The notes beneath the pieces are model-generated. The model worked only from the letters and a program-made list of their open reading frames with translations. It was not told the origin of the DNA and did no database searches. A stretch of DNA of 64,000 nt. Origin: Megalopta genalis (lineage: Eukaryota > Arthropoda > Insecta > Hymenoptera > Halictidae). The position numbers were made by a program, and so were the translations under genes. This document shows, in pieces, positions 1-9,894 of this stretch. The stretch lies in contig NC_135017.1 in the NCBI RefSeq assembly GCF_051020955.1, positions 186,001-250,000 of the forward strand, read 5' to 3'. Within the stretch, counting starts at the first letter, position 1. Every line of letters begins with the position of its first letter.

Positions 1-262
1 CACAGTTGAGCGATTTCTCGATCTTGTTCGAATCTTCCAAGAATTCAAATCAGTCAATCCATGTTGTGAAAATAATTTGATATAACGAAGTTTGTTATAC
101 TCTGATTTTTGTGAACTAGTTTATGAAACTTGAGATCTTGAGATCTACACGCCGCCCAAATATTTTTAGGATCATTTCGTAAAACCTAAAAGTTCCATAT
201 AGAAACTGTGACAAGGGCAAACACCTGATTGCAAATTACAAAAATATGAGTAACACTAGTAC

Positions 263-538
263 CTGTTTATACATAGCCAATGCTCTATCTTGGTAGCGTT
301 TCTCCCGATCCTTGTCCTTCCCACTTTGATGTAGAGTTTGTAACCAAATATTGCCCAAGGCGATCAGTGAATAAGCATCTGTACTGGTTGTAGGATTTTT
401 CAGGATTCTTTCGAATTTCTTTTGACCAGGACCCCATTCCATCTTAGCCAAATGCAAATTTCCTAAAAGTGACCAAGCATCCGGATGTTCATTGTTGATT
501 CTCAAAGCGTCTTTGAACCAATCGGATGCTTCATAAAT
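263..538 (-). CDS. CTR9: CTR9 homolog, single internal exon (partial)
   Basis: CTR9 is a TPR scaffold of the Paf1 complex, which acts in the nucleus on elongating RNA polymerase II and histone modification. The minus-strand translation of this exon contains YEASDWFKDALRIN, HPDAWSLLGNLHLAK, EWGPGQKKFERILK and GNIWLQTLHQ, which are highly conserved CTR9 signatures within TPR repeats. The exon ends in AAACAG followed by gtactag, a good donor. The likely acceptor is the AG just upstream of the IYEAS codons, giving 92 codons, phase 0 at both ends. Upstream of that AG the translation no longer resembles CTR9. The full protein is about 1,100-1,200 residues, so this is a small part. Downstream exons would lie left of base 1. 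Upstream exons should lie at higher coordinates but none was recognised, so either a very large transposon-filled intron follows or this is an isolated duplicated exon. Identity is firm; whether the gene is functional cannot be seen here. Confidence 0.85.
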
Positions 539-1334
539 CTGCCCGTTTCCCTCCTCCTCAATTCCATAATCTTGCGTAATCGCGTGACACGTGTTGGTTG
601 TTTCACAGAAACTAACGTCAGCGGTGGCAGAGGCCAGCAGTGGAGGGCCGCTACGATTGGGAGGGCCGGAGCGGCGGCGACGACGCCGCAGGTATAGGGA
701 GAGCGCGTAAGGTCTGCCGTGCAACCGTGCAGAAGGGGAGTCGCTCACGGGAGAACCCTTCAGACAGGGAACGCGCCGCGGACGGACCGCGGAACGGAAT
801 AGCGAAATTAAAATACCGCCTGTGTGCAGCTTATGTTTAGTTCGTACTCCTTCTATTTCCGTATATATGAAACAAAACCGTATATACAAAACGGAAGTAG
901 AAGGAATACAAACTAAACATAAAATATATAAACTCTATATATATTTATAAAATTAAAGAGAAACATATATAACAGCACTTGGTCGGCAAAGAAAACGAAT
1001 CAAAATATCTACATAGCAACCGGCTAGATTTAATGCTTGGATACTATCCGCGGTTAACTACGCGTGCTCACGCTACGCGGTCTAAACTTCGAGTCCCTAC
1101 TCATCGAGAGAGTTCTCTTCTCTTTTTCCAAGGAGGAAAACGAAAACGGTCGCTAACTACACACAGTGTAGAGCGTAACTCGCGCAGAACGCTAAAGCTG
1201 CGAGTGAAGGCTTGTGAAACTACGTATCTGGCATAGAACTACGTATCCCCCTTAGAAAAAAAGAAAGGAAATCTATAACTAAACTTAGGAATATGTATAC
1301 AATAACTTAAAACTACTTTGAACGTAATATGAAC
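539..1334. other. Non-coding stretch, GC-rich block then AT-rich, possibly LTR-derived
   Basis: No coding region could be supported. Bases 630-800 are clearly GC-rich against the host background. The stretch lies immediately downstream (in minus-strand sense) of the C-terminal end of a Gypsy pol remnant, so it may hold that element's 3' LTR, but no second copy exists in the window to define LTR borders. It contains the hairpin at 831-922. Confidence 0.4.
831..922. repeat. Imperfect inverted repeat (hairpin), 31-nt arms
   Basis: Arms at 831-861 and 892-922 are reverse complements with about three mismatches, around a 30-base AT-rich loop. Such a hairpin could be a small MITE or part of an LTR; nothing shows which. 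Confidence 0.6.
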
Positions 1335-2370
1335 TTAATTACTATAATTTGTCGCAAAACGCACAGTCTTGAGTGAGAAAGTATTAAAGTCTTTTTTGGT
1401 ATAAGTCTTTAAGATGCTCTTTGGCATGGTTGTCGAAGAACTGGGAGCACAGTCATTTTGCATGGCGTTGGAATTCCGCGTCGGCGCAGCTCCTTCTTCA
1501 ACGGCGAGGAATCCCGGCTTCAAACGTTCGATTGCAACATTTACGGTCTTTCTGTTGATGTCTACCATGAAAACACGGTCCGAAATGCGTTTTATCAGTG
1601 AATGCGGACCTGAGTATAGCTACTCCAGGGGATGCTTCGCAGCATCCCGTCAAACGAACACATGGATGCAGGTGTAAAGGTGGTGTGCGGTAGTCATCGG
1701 TCGCAGCTTTCGCATGAGGCGGCGAAATTCGTCCAGGAATATGTGCGGATCGCTGTCAGGCTCCTAGTGGATGACAGACTCAGCAGGAACTCTGAGGATG
1801 GTACCATACACTATCTCAGCCGCAGAACACTTCAAGTCCTCCTTGAAGTATGATGTCAGACCCAACAGCGCGATAGACAATACGCTTGTTTAGTCGGTCG
1901 AATCGTGGCACATGACAGCAGTCGTCAGTGAGCGGTAACATTGCTTGATTAAACCATTTGCCTCGGGATGGTAGGTCATCGTCCGATAACGATGTCCTCC
2001 GACCAGTTTGATAAGTGCTGCGAAGAGTGCAGCCTCGAACAGGTTGGTCCGTCGTGATCGCCTTCGGAACGCCAAAAAGGGCGATCCAGTGCGTGAAGAA
2101 CGCTTTCACCACAGCGTTCGCAGTGATTTCGACCAGAGGACATAACATGAAGGTAATGTACTCACGATGTCCAAGTAGATATGCTGAAATTGACCATCCG
2201 AAACGGTAATTCTATCTGGAAGCAGTCGCTTATGTTTGTGGATTTTTGAGCGCTGACATGCAAAACATGAACGGACGAAGACAGCTATGTCTTTATTCAT
2301 GTATGGCCAAACAAATCTCTCGAAGACCTGCTGCCTAGCAATCCTAGCACTAAAATGCAACAACTGCGCA
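1335..2370 (-). pseudogene. Gypsy B integrase and pol C-terminus
   Basis: The minus-strand frames show the HHCC zinc-binding module (RFVWPYMNKD, then CFACQRSK), then integrase core pieces (FFTHWIALFGVPKAITTDQ and TYHPEANGLI, around the second Asp and Glu of the DDE triad), and finally VDINRKTVNVAIERLKPGF, a typical Gypsy pol C-terminal motif. The core is broken across at least three frames, so no functional integrase is encoded. Confidence 0.8.
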
Positions 2371-2735
2371 GGCCAGCCACTCGGTGTAGTCACGAATAGC
2401 CTGGACTTTGGCTGTATGTGGAGCCAGTCCTGAAGCGTTGATACGATGACCAAGAAAATCGATCTCGGTACTGCCAAAAACGCAGTTGTCGGAGTTTTTT
2501 AATTTAACCGTACAGATCCAATCTCTTGAAAATAATCTCCAGGTGGCTACGGTGTTCCGTTTCTAACGACGAGGCGATGATGAGGTCGTCCAAGTAGACG
2601 TGGCAAAAGCCAAATCCGACGACGACCAAGTGTATGAATCTTTGAAAGGCCTGTGCAGTGTTTCGTAATCCGAAGAGCAATTGAGGACTCGTGTGCCAAA
2701 AAATCATCAGTTCTTTTATGGCTCATGTTACAGGT
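2370..2735 (-). pseudogene. Gypsy B reverse transcriptase fragment
   Basis: The minus-strand translation includes LFGLRNTAQAFQRFI followed by CHVYLDDLIIASS, which is the RT palm with the YLDD catalytic box, then the connection strand pattern containing FLGHRINASG in another frame. Only the central palm and thumb survive. The N-terminal fingers and RNase H are absent, and at least one frameshift separates the blocks. Confidence 0.8.
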
Positions 2736-2754
2736 CGTTACAGACTCCGTTGCT

Positions 2755-4983
2755 CGCTTCTAGGGCCATAGTTCCACCCATTTTGTGAAAGTACCTGAAG
2801 TATCAGGAGGCGGCCCGACTAGATTGGCCGAGACCATTTTCCACGGCTGTTGAATCAGGGTTGCGTGCATCTTCCCAGCCGGTGCCTGTTGTACCTCCTT
2901 GTATTTTTGGCAGTTTTCGCAGCTTCGAACATGACGTGTGCCGTCTTGCAGCATCCCTGGCTAGTAGTACATTCTGGCTAACCGGGCCAGCGTTTTGGCG
3001 AATTCCAAATGGCCTGCTGCCGGGTCTGTTTCATTGAAATCATGTGTATGCAGTACGTGGTAGTACAGACGGCTGCCTTGTAACTTATAATCGGGGAAAT
3101 CTCCGGGCTTCTCGCGTATGCCTGCAATCATACGTTGGAACCAGCTTGTCCGTGTGGTACGTCGCATGGCCACCGTCAGTAGGGGCTGCCTCGAGATCGC
3201 GTCGGCAACAGTATTACTTGTCCCACGGCGGTACTTAATTTTGAAATCCCATTAGCTAAGCTCCATGTCGAGCGAGTCTCCCCGAGGGGTTGTCAATAAT
3301 GTCCAGTCATTTTAAGGACTGGTAGTCGATGAGGATGATGAAATGGTAACCCTCGAAGTAGTGTCGCATCTTTCAGATACCCAAGCTGACGGCCAAGCAC
3401 TCAAGCTCCGCAGTTGTGTACTCCTTTTTTGCATCCGCCAGGGTGCGGCTTGCGTAGACGACCATGTGGTCCCCATCCTTGTTATACTGGATCAAAACTG
3501 CGCCCTCGAACGACCCTTACTGCTCTTCGCCCCAGACCCATGGGGCTTTCTTTTTCAGGAGTTGTGTTAGTGGGGTCGCGTTCTGTGAAACGTCCCGCAG
3601 GAATCGTCGATACCAAGACAGTAGGCCAAGGAAACGCCGCATTTGCTTGACATTGATCGATGGTTCTAAATTCTCGACCACTGCTACTTTCTCCAAGTCA
3701 GTGTGAAGCTCTGTATGATCGAGTGAAGCTGGTGAAGCTTAGATGTCCCAGATATTTGAGCTGGAGTTGTGCGAAATGGCACTTCTCTTCGTTCGGACGG
3801 AGGCTCGCTTCGCGTAGGCAACGGAAGACCTCGAGGAGAATTTGACAATGATCTATAAACGACGATGAAGCGACCACGATGTCGTCCAGGTACGCAAACG
3901 CATGCGGCGCAAGGTCCGGAGAGATGACACTGTCCAATAGCCGCTGGAACGTGGACGGGGCCGAGTGCAGGCCGAAGGGCATCGTCGTAAACTCAAAGAG
4001 TCCCTTTCCCGACACGATGAATGTGATGAGCGGTCGACTGGCCGCGGTCAGTGGCAGCTGTCAATAGCCGTCTTATAGGTCGATTGTCGATAGAGTGTTG
4101 TGTTTATCTGGGATAATGGATAGACATCCTCCTTCGTAACGGTGTTTAGTCGGCGGAAGTCGACGCGGGAACGGCAGCTCTTGTCTTCTTTTCTTGCGAG
4201 GACGATCGGTGAACTCCAGGGGTTTCGAGAAGGTTGCACCACGCAGTCAGCCAGCATTTTGGCTATCACCTTGTCAATGGTGGCCTGCATTGCTAGGTTG
4301 CCTGGGCAAATAACCTTTGTTTCAGCGGGGTTGTGTCCTCCACGCGGATCTCGTGCGTGATCAACATCGTGGTACTCTTCACCTTTCCGAAATCCCTCTT
4401 TATGTCGTCCAACAATTGTTTCAGGATGTTCTGGTCTTGGGGCATAAGATTTACGAGGCCCGTCGGCATGCGCGGCATGGTCCCTTAGGTACATTGTTAA
4501 TCCATGACGTGTCGTCAGATCCATCCCGATTAGAAAGTCGGGTTCGAGGCTGCCCAACACGTGGAAGTGATGACCTAGCTACGCACTCTCAAAAGTCAGC
4601 ACTCCACGGAGCAGACCTGACAGATAGGTCTCGCTCCCATCCGCAAATGCGTGCGCTCCCGAGGATGCTTCGACCGCCTCCTTATTTATGAAGAATTCCA
4701 CGGCCCTGGTGTTGACTATGGCGTTGAATATATAATTTCTGACCCGTGCCTTGGCATATACCCGCTTGTCCTCTTGGATCGTTGCGGTGGCCGGTCGTGT
4801 CTTTAATTCGTGCCGGCCGTTGACCCGTTTCCCGATCGTCCAGTGTCTCGCCAGCAGACGCATCACTGTCCTGGAGTGTTCTTTCTTCCGCACTGCGGAC
4901 AATAAGGTTTCGTTTCTTCGCGAGGGGCCTGCCGGTTTTGACATTGTTGTTGCCGATAGCTCCGCTCTCTGCACACCCAACAA
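2755..4983 (-). pseudogene. Gypsy A pol pseudogene: zinc knuckle, protease, RT, RNase H, partial integrase
   Basis: From high to low coordinates, minus strand: a cysteine-rich knuckle (CWVCRERSYRQQQC, about 4860-5030); a protease region (EPDFLIGMDL, about 4520-4550); RT with NPWSSPIVLARKED, FRRLNTVTKEDVYPL, FEFTTMPFGLHSAPSTFQRL and FAYLDDIVVASS (3700-4250); RNase H with VVYASRTLADAKKEYTT and AELECLA (about 3240-3560); and a second integrase zinc finger (HVRSCENCQKYK) followed by APAGKM and PWKMV (2755-2960). The blocks lie in different frames with several stops, so the gene is dead. The order is normal for Ty3/Gypsy pol. Confidence 0.8.
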
Positions 4984-5099
4984 CGTGACCTCATCTCGCG
5001 GCTCCCGTCCACGGCGGTCAGTCGATCTCCGCGTCCATCCGGTGTTATCGGAGGTGGTGCTCGTGACGAAGTGTGCACCATCTGTAGCAATTGATCAGC

Positions 5100-5794
5100 T
5101 TGTTCGGCCTCCTTGATCAGTTGCGCTGGTCAGGTGATGTCGCAGCGTTTGACAGCGAGACGAAGATCAGGCCGCATGATGCGTTGTAAGGTGTCGAGTT
5201 GTCTCTCGACGTCATATCCTCCCTGCCATCGCGTAAGGGTAGTCAGGGCCGCTACGAACACCCTTATTGGCTTCCGTGACGCCTGTACCCGGCTAGCTAT
5301 TCGAGTAACCAGGTACCACATTTCGTCTAACGGAAGGAAATACTCCTTGGGAGCGACCACCAGTTCTCTCCTCGTCCGAAATTCATCCGTATTATTCCGA
5401 CATTGGCTTCCGACATTCGGTATCCTCTCTGGAGTACCTTCATCCGTTCGAGAAATCGGTACATTTCGCGGCTATCAAAATGGCAATTCCACTTGCGCAT
5501 CTGGTCGAGGATATGGTGCGCGTTGAGTGTACCCGTGGCCTCCTATCGGCCGAACGGCACTAGTTTCAAAGTGTGCTACCCGGATTGACGGGCGGTCTGG
5601 TTGTGAAACCTCTCGAGATCGCGAGTACGACCGGCTTCCTCGTTGTAGTCTAGACAATCGGCCGGCTTATCCAGGTAAAACGCCGCATGGCCCCGCACGT
5701 ATGCGATTAACCGTCGACGTAGCTCGATGATATCCTCCTGTAGTCTCTCTAATTCCGTCACTACCACATGCTCCTTGTAGAATTGTACACCCAT
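5100..5794 (-). pseudogene. Gypsy A gag pseudogene
   Basis: A minus-strand reading frame starts at 5794 (MGVQFYKEHVVV) with a coiled-coil-like stretch (ELERLQEDIIELRRRL). In a shifted frame at 5130-5360 it continues with LPLDEMWYLVTRIASR and RQLDTLQRIMRPDLRL, typical of capsid-type Gag in Gypsy elements. It lies directly upstream of the knuckle and pol. At least two frameshifts are present. Confidence 0.6.
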
Positions 5795-6693
5795 GAGTCC
5801 CCTCGCATGATGACGCTGTGTACCTAAAAATACAACAAAGTCTGCCTACGCAAGCAGTACAAAATTCCCCCGATAACAGACAATACAGCGTGCCGCGTCT
5901 GGCTCACGGTAGTTAAACTAAATTTATAATTTCAAAATTCACAAAAATTAAAATTAACTCGCGATTTTACTTCCCGCGGTGCGACAAATCTTTCGTGCTC
6001 GCAACTAAATCCGCGGAACGCATTCCGTGCAACCGCAACAGAAATTCGCGATCTATTTCGCATATTCTACAACACTTACGCAAATGCGGTTGTTTTGCGC
6101 AAATTTAAACTCGCAAAACGCATTTCGCGTAATTGCAACCGAAATTCGTGCAAACCTGACAATTCCGCGAGACGCTCACTACTTACGTACTCGCAACAGG
6201 ATCCGTGACGCAATTCGCGCGATCGCAACAGAGATTCACTGGATGTCTCGGGCAATCTCAAACTCCGCAATAGGTTTATCACGTATTCGTAATCGGGACC
6301 GCTATGCAAGACGTGCAATAACAATCAAGAATCCCGAAGCATCCTCGCGTAATCTCAAACCGAAATCCGCGGAGTTCTACTACTCCGCATATTCGCAACA
6401 GGACTCACGGCCTAAATCCGCATTTCTGCAACACGCTATACGGCCTGCTCGTCCGTACTCGAAGTTTAATGGGCTATACCCTCAACCTCGAAACTCCGTG
6501 AGACGCGATGACATCGCTCACTCGCTACAGAAATATTTACGTAAACCGTTACAGTTTTAGAACGGCTCACGCGTCGCGTAACCGAAATACGTATGTTTGT
6601 AACCGACCCTATTGCTTCTGCCAAGCCAGCTCAAAGGCTAGGCGATTTTACCTGTACGTGGAATTCCCTAATCACGACGTGACACTCGCCATG
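5795..6693 (-). other. Gypsy A leader with degenerate short repeats
   Basis: Bases 6000-6600 consist of loosely repeated units of roughly 30-60 bases built around ctcgcaacagaaattcgc-like words, separated by cgtaatcgcaac variants. An open frame of 177 codons crosses them on the plus strand but looks like a by-product of the repeats. It sits between gag and the putative LTR, so it is read as an expanded 5' leader. Function unknown. Confidence 0.45.
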
Positions 6694-7058
6694 TAACGCC
6701 GAGGTTCGTGCTCGGTGGGGGAATAGACGAATTAAATGAATTTTGATACACGCTATTTCCGAAATTAATAGACTTATACAATATTTATTCGCTAACGCTT
6801 ACATTCTAATGATTCAAAACTATAATACTGCGAATTAGCAAAGGCGCGTTCTCGGTTGAAAGACCATCCAGGTAACGGCAGCCTCACTCTGCACGGTACG
6901 GTGCTGGTACGTTTAACGTTCGCGAGACTTCGCCATCCATTGGCCGGCGCGTCCGTCGCGGAGACAGCTTTTTACAATTATAACCAACGTGTATCACACG
7001 TAACGTCGGAGAATTGAGAAGGTAGAAAGATGGGGTTATGTATTTGTTAGCTCGCTCA
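6694..7058 (-). repeat. Putative 5' LTR of Gypsy A
   Basis: In minus-strand sense the segment begins TGAGCGAGC and ends GGCGTTACA, giving the canonical TG...CA ends, and TGGCGAGTG follows where a primer-binding site would be. No second LTR survives to confirm the borders. Confidence 0.4.
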
Positions 7059-7165
7059 TGGCGGTGGCGGTCTGCTGGCTGCCCAAGATGGAGAAGAGAC
7101 CCCCAGACTAGTCCTCGCGTAAGAGTGTTATCCGAGTCGAGAGTGCATCGACTATGAGGCATATA

Positions 7166-9150
7166 CAGGGTGTTCCACAATTATTTTAACAGCCGAAAAT
7201 GAGGGGTAGCTGAGGTCATTTGAAGTAACTTTTTCCTTTGCGAAAATGCAATCTGGGGCTTTGTTTACGAGTTATTAACGAAAAACACTGGCCAATGAGA
7301 GGTGACGGTGCGAGGGAGAGGGTCCACGAGAGAGTCCGCAGCACGAGGCTTTGACAGAAGGTCGGGACGGACTCGAGCCGCGTTCGAAGTATTGAACAAG
7401 TCACAAGGCGAGAACTTTCCGGATATTTTTTACTACATAACAGTGATATTTTTAAGAAAAACGCTGTTCACCTTTACTTTAGAACATCTGAAGAATATTC
7501 ACTAATTTTTCGGACTCGAAATAATATGTAGTTTAACCGTGACAGCCGTTTTAATTTTCTGGTGTGCATGACACCTCGTGTGTATCATATGAAATTTTTA
7601 TGCAAGGTGTACAGTGAAGATTAACAAAGTTCGTAAATGATATTTTAATTTAAATAATTCCGTGTACGAACAGAATTCAACGAATGATTCGCAAAGCTGA
7701 TTTAATAATAAATAATCGCGTTAAGGTACGTAAAGGATTTGTTTTTTAGAAAAATATGAAACATATTATCGATAAGAAACTCACCCATTTAGTTGATGAT
7801 GCATTTGCTGACTCGTACGTACTGACCTCGTCCAACGAACAGCTGATCCCAGGTCAATGACCGCAACATTCGAGGGATACTGTCGGTGGAACCTCTGGTA
7901 TGGTTATTTGCGAAATTCACTTACACTGCACTGTCAGCAAACACTGATCAGTTATTTAATCTCTGATAATCCGAATCACTTGTGGATATTTAAGAAAGAT
8001 CACTGAGACTCGTTCGCGGATAATCGTTTATTCGACGCGTTCGTTCTGAAGTCGACGTTTCACTGCCGAAAAATTCAGGCCTTGACTGTGGGTCCTTGTT
8101 GTTCGTCGTTCGGCCGTCCGAGGAAATGACACTCGATACCATTTTCTTCGCACGGCCATTAATTACGTTCTAAGAGCGCTGGGTACCGTCGGTGACAGCG
8201 GGTCGGACACAGTTTACGTCTCGGCATATCTTGTTTATTTCATTTGGCGGTACCCTGCGCTTCGAAGAAAATGGTATCGGGGGTTATTTCTTCGGACGGT
8301 CGAAAGACGAACGACAAGGGCCCACGGTCTAGGCCTCGATTTTTGGCAGTGAAATGTCGACTGCCGAACGAACACGTCGAATAAACGATTATCCGCGAAC
8401 GTGTCGTATAAACGATTATCTGCAAACGCGTCTCAGTCATCTTTCGTAATATCCACAAATGTTTCGGATTATCAGTGATTAATTAAGTGATCAGTGTTTG
8501 GTGACAGTGCAGTGAAAGATCAGCTGTACGTTGTACAAGGTCAGTGCCCTTCGACATCGTGAATTTCAGCCAGCAAATGCATCCTCAACTAAATGGGTGA
8601 GTTTCTTACTGATAATATTTTTCATATCTCTCTAATAAACAAATCCTTTACGTCCCTTATTTATTATTAAATCAGCTTTGCAAATCATTCGTTAATCTTC
8701 ACTGTACACCTTGCATAAAAATTTCATATGGTACACACGAGGTGTCATGCACACCAGAAAATTAAAACGGCTGTCACGGTTAAACTACATATTATTTCGG
8801 GTCCGAAAAATTAGTAAATATTCTTCAGACGTTCTAAAGTAAAGGTGAACAGCGTTTTTCTTAAAAATATCACTGTTATGTAGTAAAAGAAATCCGGAAA
8901 GTTCTCGCCTTGTGACTTGTTCAATACTTCGAACGCGGCTCGAGTCCGTCCCGATCTTCTGTCAAAGCTTCGTGCTGCGGACTCTCTCGCGGACCCTCTC
9001 TCTCGCACCGTCACCTCTCATTGGCCAGTGTTTTTCGTTAATAACTCGTAAACAAAGCCCCAGATTGCATTTCCGCAAAGGAAAAAGTTACTTCAAATGA
9101 CCTCAGCTACCCCTCATTTTCGGCTGTTAAAATAATTGTGGAACACCCTG
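7166..9150. mobile_element. 2-kb near-palindromic (foldback) element with TATA target duplication
   Basis: The left end reads cagggtgttccacaatta and the right end is its reverse complement. The two arms stay complementary, with scattered mismatches and small indels, from 7166 to about 8190 and from about 8246 to 9150, around a loop of about 55 bases. The element is flanked by TATA on both sides (7162-7165 and 9151-9154). A short reading frame of 67 codons at 7302-7505 recurs at 8811-9014 on the opposite strand, simply because of the symmetry. No transposase is seen, so it is non-autonomous. Related single arms occur at 42962 and a small foldback copy at 60328. The superfamily is unassigned. 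Confidence 0.85.
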
Positions 9151-9154
9151 TATA

Positions 9155-9894
9155 ACCGTCAGTGCGTTGTGCATGTAGTACTTCGTATAAGGACGAGGCC
9201 GTGATTCAGCATAAGGACTGTGGCATGTTTCTATATATAACATTGTATATGTTATATATGATAATTACTCACTAAAGAGCTTTTGCTCCCCAGTTCACGT
9301 TAAGCGCTTTTTCTGGTCTCATTTGAGCTTGGACCAGGATATCGTCACGACAAAGCAGCACCTGAAAGCGATTTGCCGACAGGTGTTAATGCAATACACG
9401 TTCGCGCGTTGTATATCGTTACCGTATTCACGTTAGACGATTTTCTAGATCCGATTGCCTCGCGACGCGATACCCAGGTTTCGGCACAATGCCATCGCGC
9501 ATCGCGCGCTGTTGTATACAACAATTACCAACCAGGCAGCTCTGCTCCCCGGTTCACGTTAGGCGGTTTTTCAGGTCCTAATAGCTTGACTGGAAGCCGC
9601 CTCAAGCGAGGATAGCGTTCAGAGGTAACACACCGACTGGTGTAAGAAAACATGTCACGCGGCGACACTCCGCTGGACTTAGAGCCACACTTGAGCCTCC
9701 TCGAAGCGCGAACAGCCCTGCTGCATCGCACGGGTGCCGCTGGATAACTCGTTCACAAGGATGTAGTAAACTGAACGAAGTGTGGTGGAGAGGAAGAGGC
9801 AGCCTCTCCGACTACTGCCTCCCACGTGTTTGTCGTGCATGGCGACCCTTGTCGCCGGAGAAGAGGATCCTGGGATCTAAGGGGGCCCTCTCCT
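9155..9894 (+). other. 5' UTR segment of R1-clade LINE copy A
   Basis: It matches the 5' untranslated region of copy B (ccgtcagtgcgt, gtagtacttcg, and the gtggtggagaggaagaggca block). It carries no supportable ORF. It ends in the target duplication gggggccctctcct, which recurs at 12677-12690 after the nested LINE. Confidence 0.75.

Larger units (their letters stand above)
1335..2740 (-). mobile_element. Ty3/Gypsy retrotransposon remnant (element B), internally deleted
   Basis: Read on the minus strand this holds, in pol order, a reverse transcriptase palm fragment, the integrase zinc finger and core, and the pol C-terminus. RNase H is missing: RT sequence passes directly into the integrase zinc-finger region near 2370. 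It abuts a second, different Gypsy element at about 2740-2755, because another integrase fragment lies just upstream there. This is therefore a chimeric junction of two elements rather than one decayed copy. Multiple frameshifts and stops make it inactive. Confidence 0.8.
2741..7058 (-). mobile_element. Ty3/Gypsy retrotransposon (element A), 3'-truncated
   Basis: On the minus strand: putative 5' LTR (6694-7058), long leader (5795-6693), gag (5100-5794), then protease, RT, RNase H and the start of integrase (2755-4983). The element stops inside integrase, where sequence from Gypsy B begins, so the 3' end and 3' LTR are missing. All coding parts carry frameshifts or stops. An R1-clade LINE begins at its outer LTR edge at 7059. 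Confidence 0.75.

Noticed and set aside
6027..6560. 177-codon plus-strand open frame
   Set aside because: It crosses a degenerate tandem repeat, has biased composition and no domain; likely a by-product of the repeats.
7302..7505. A small conserved protein encoded twice (also 8811-9014)
   Set aside because: The two frames are the two arms of a palindrome; conservation follows from DNA symmetry, with no sign of protein selection.
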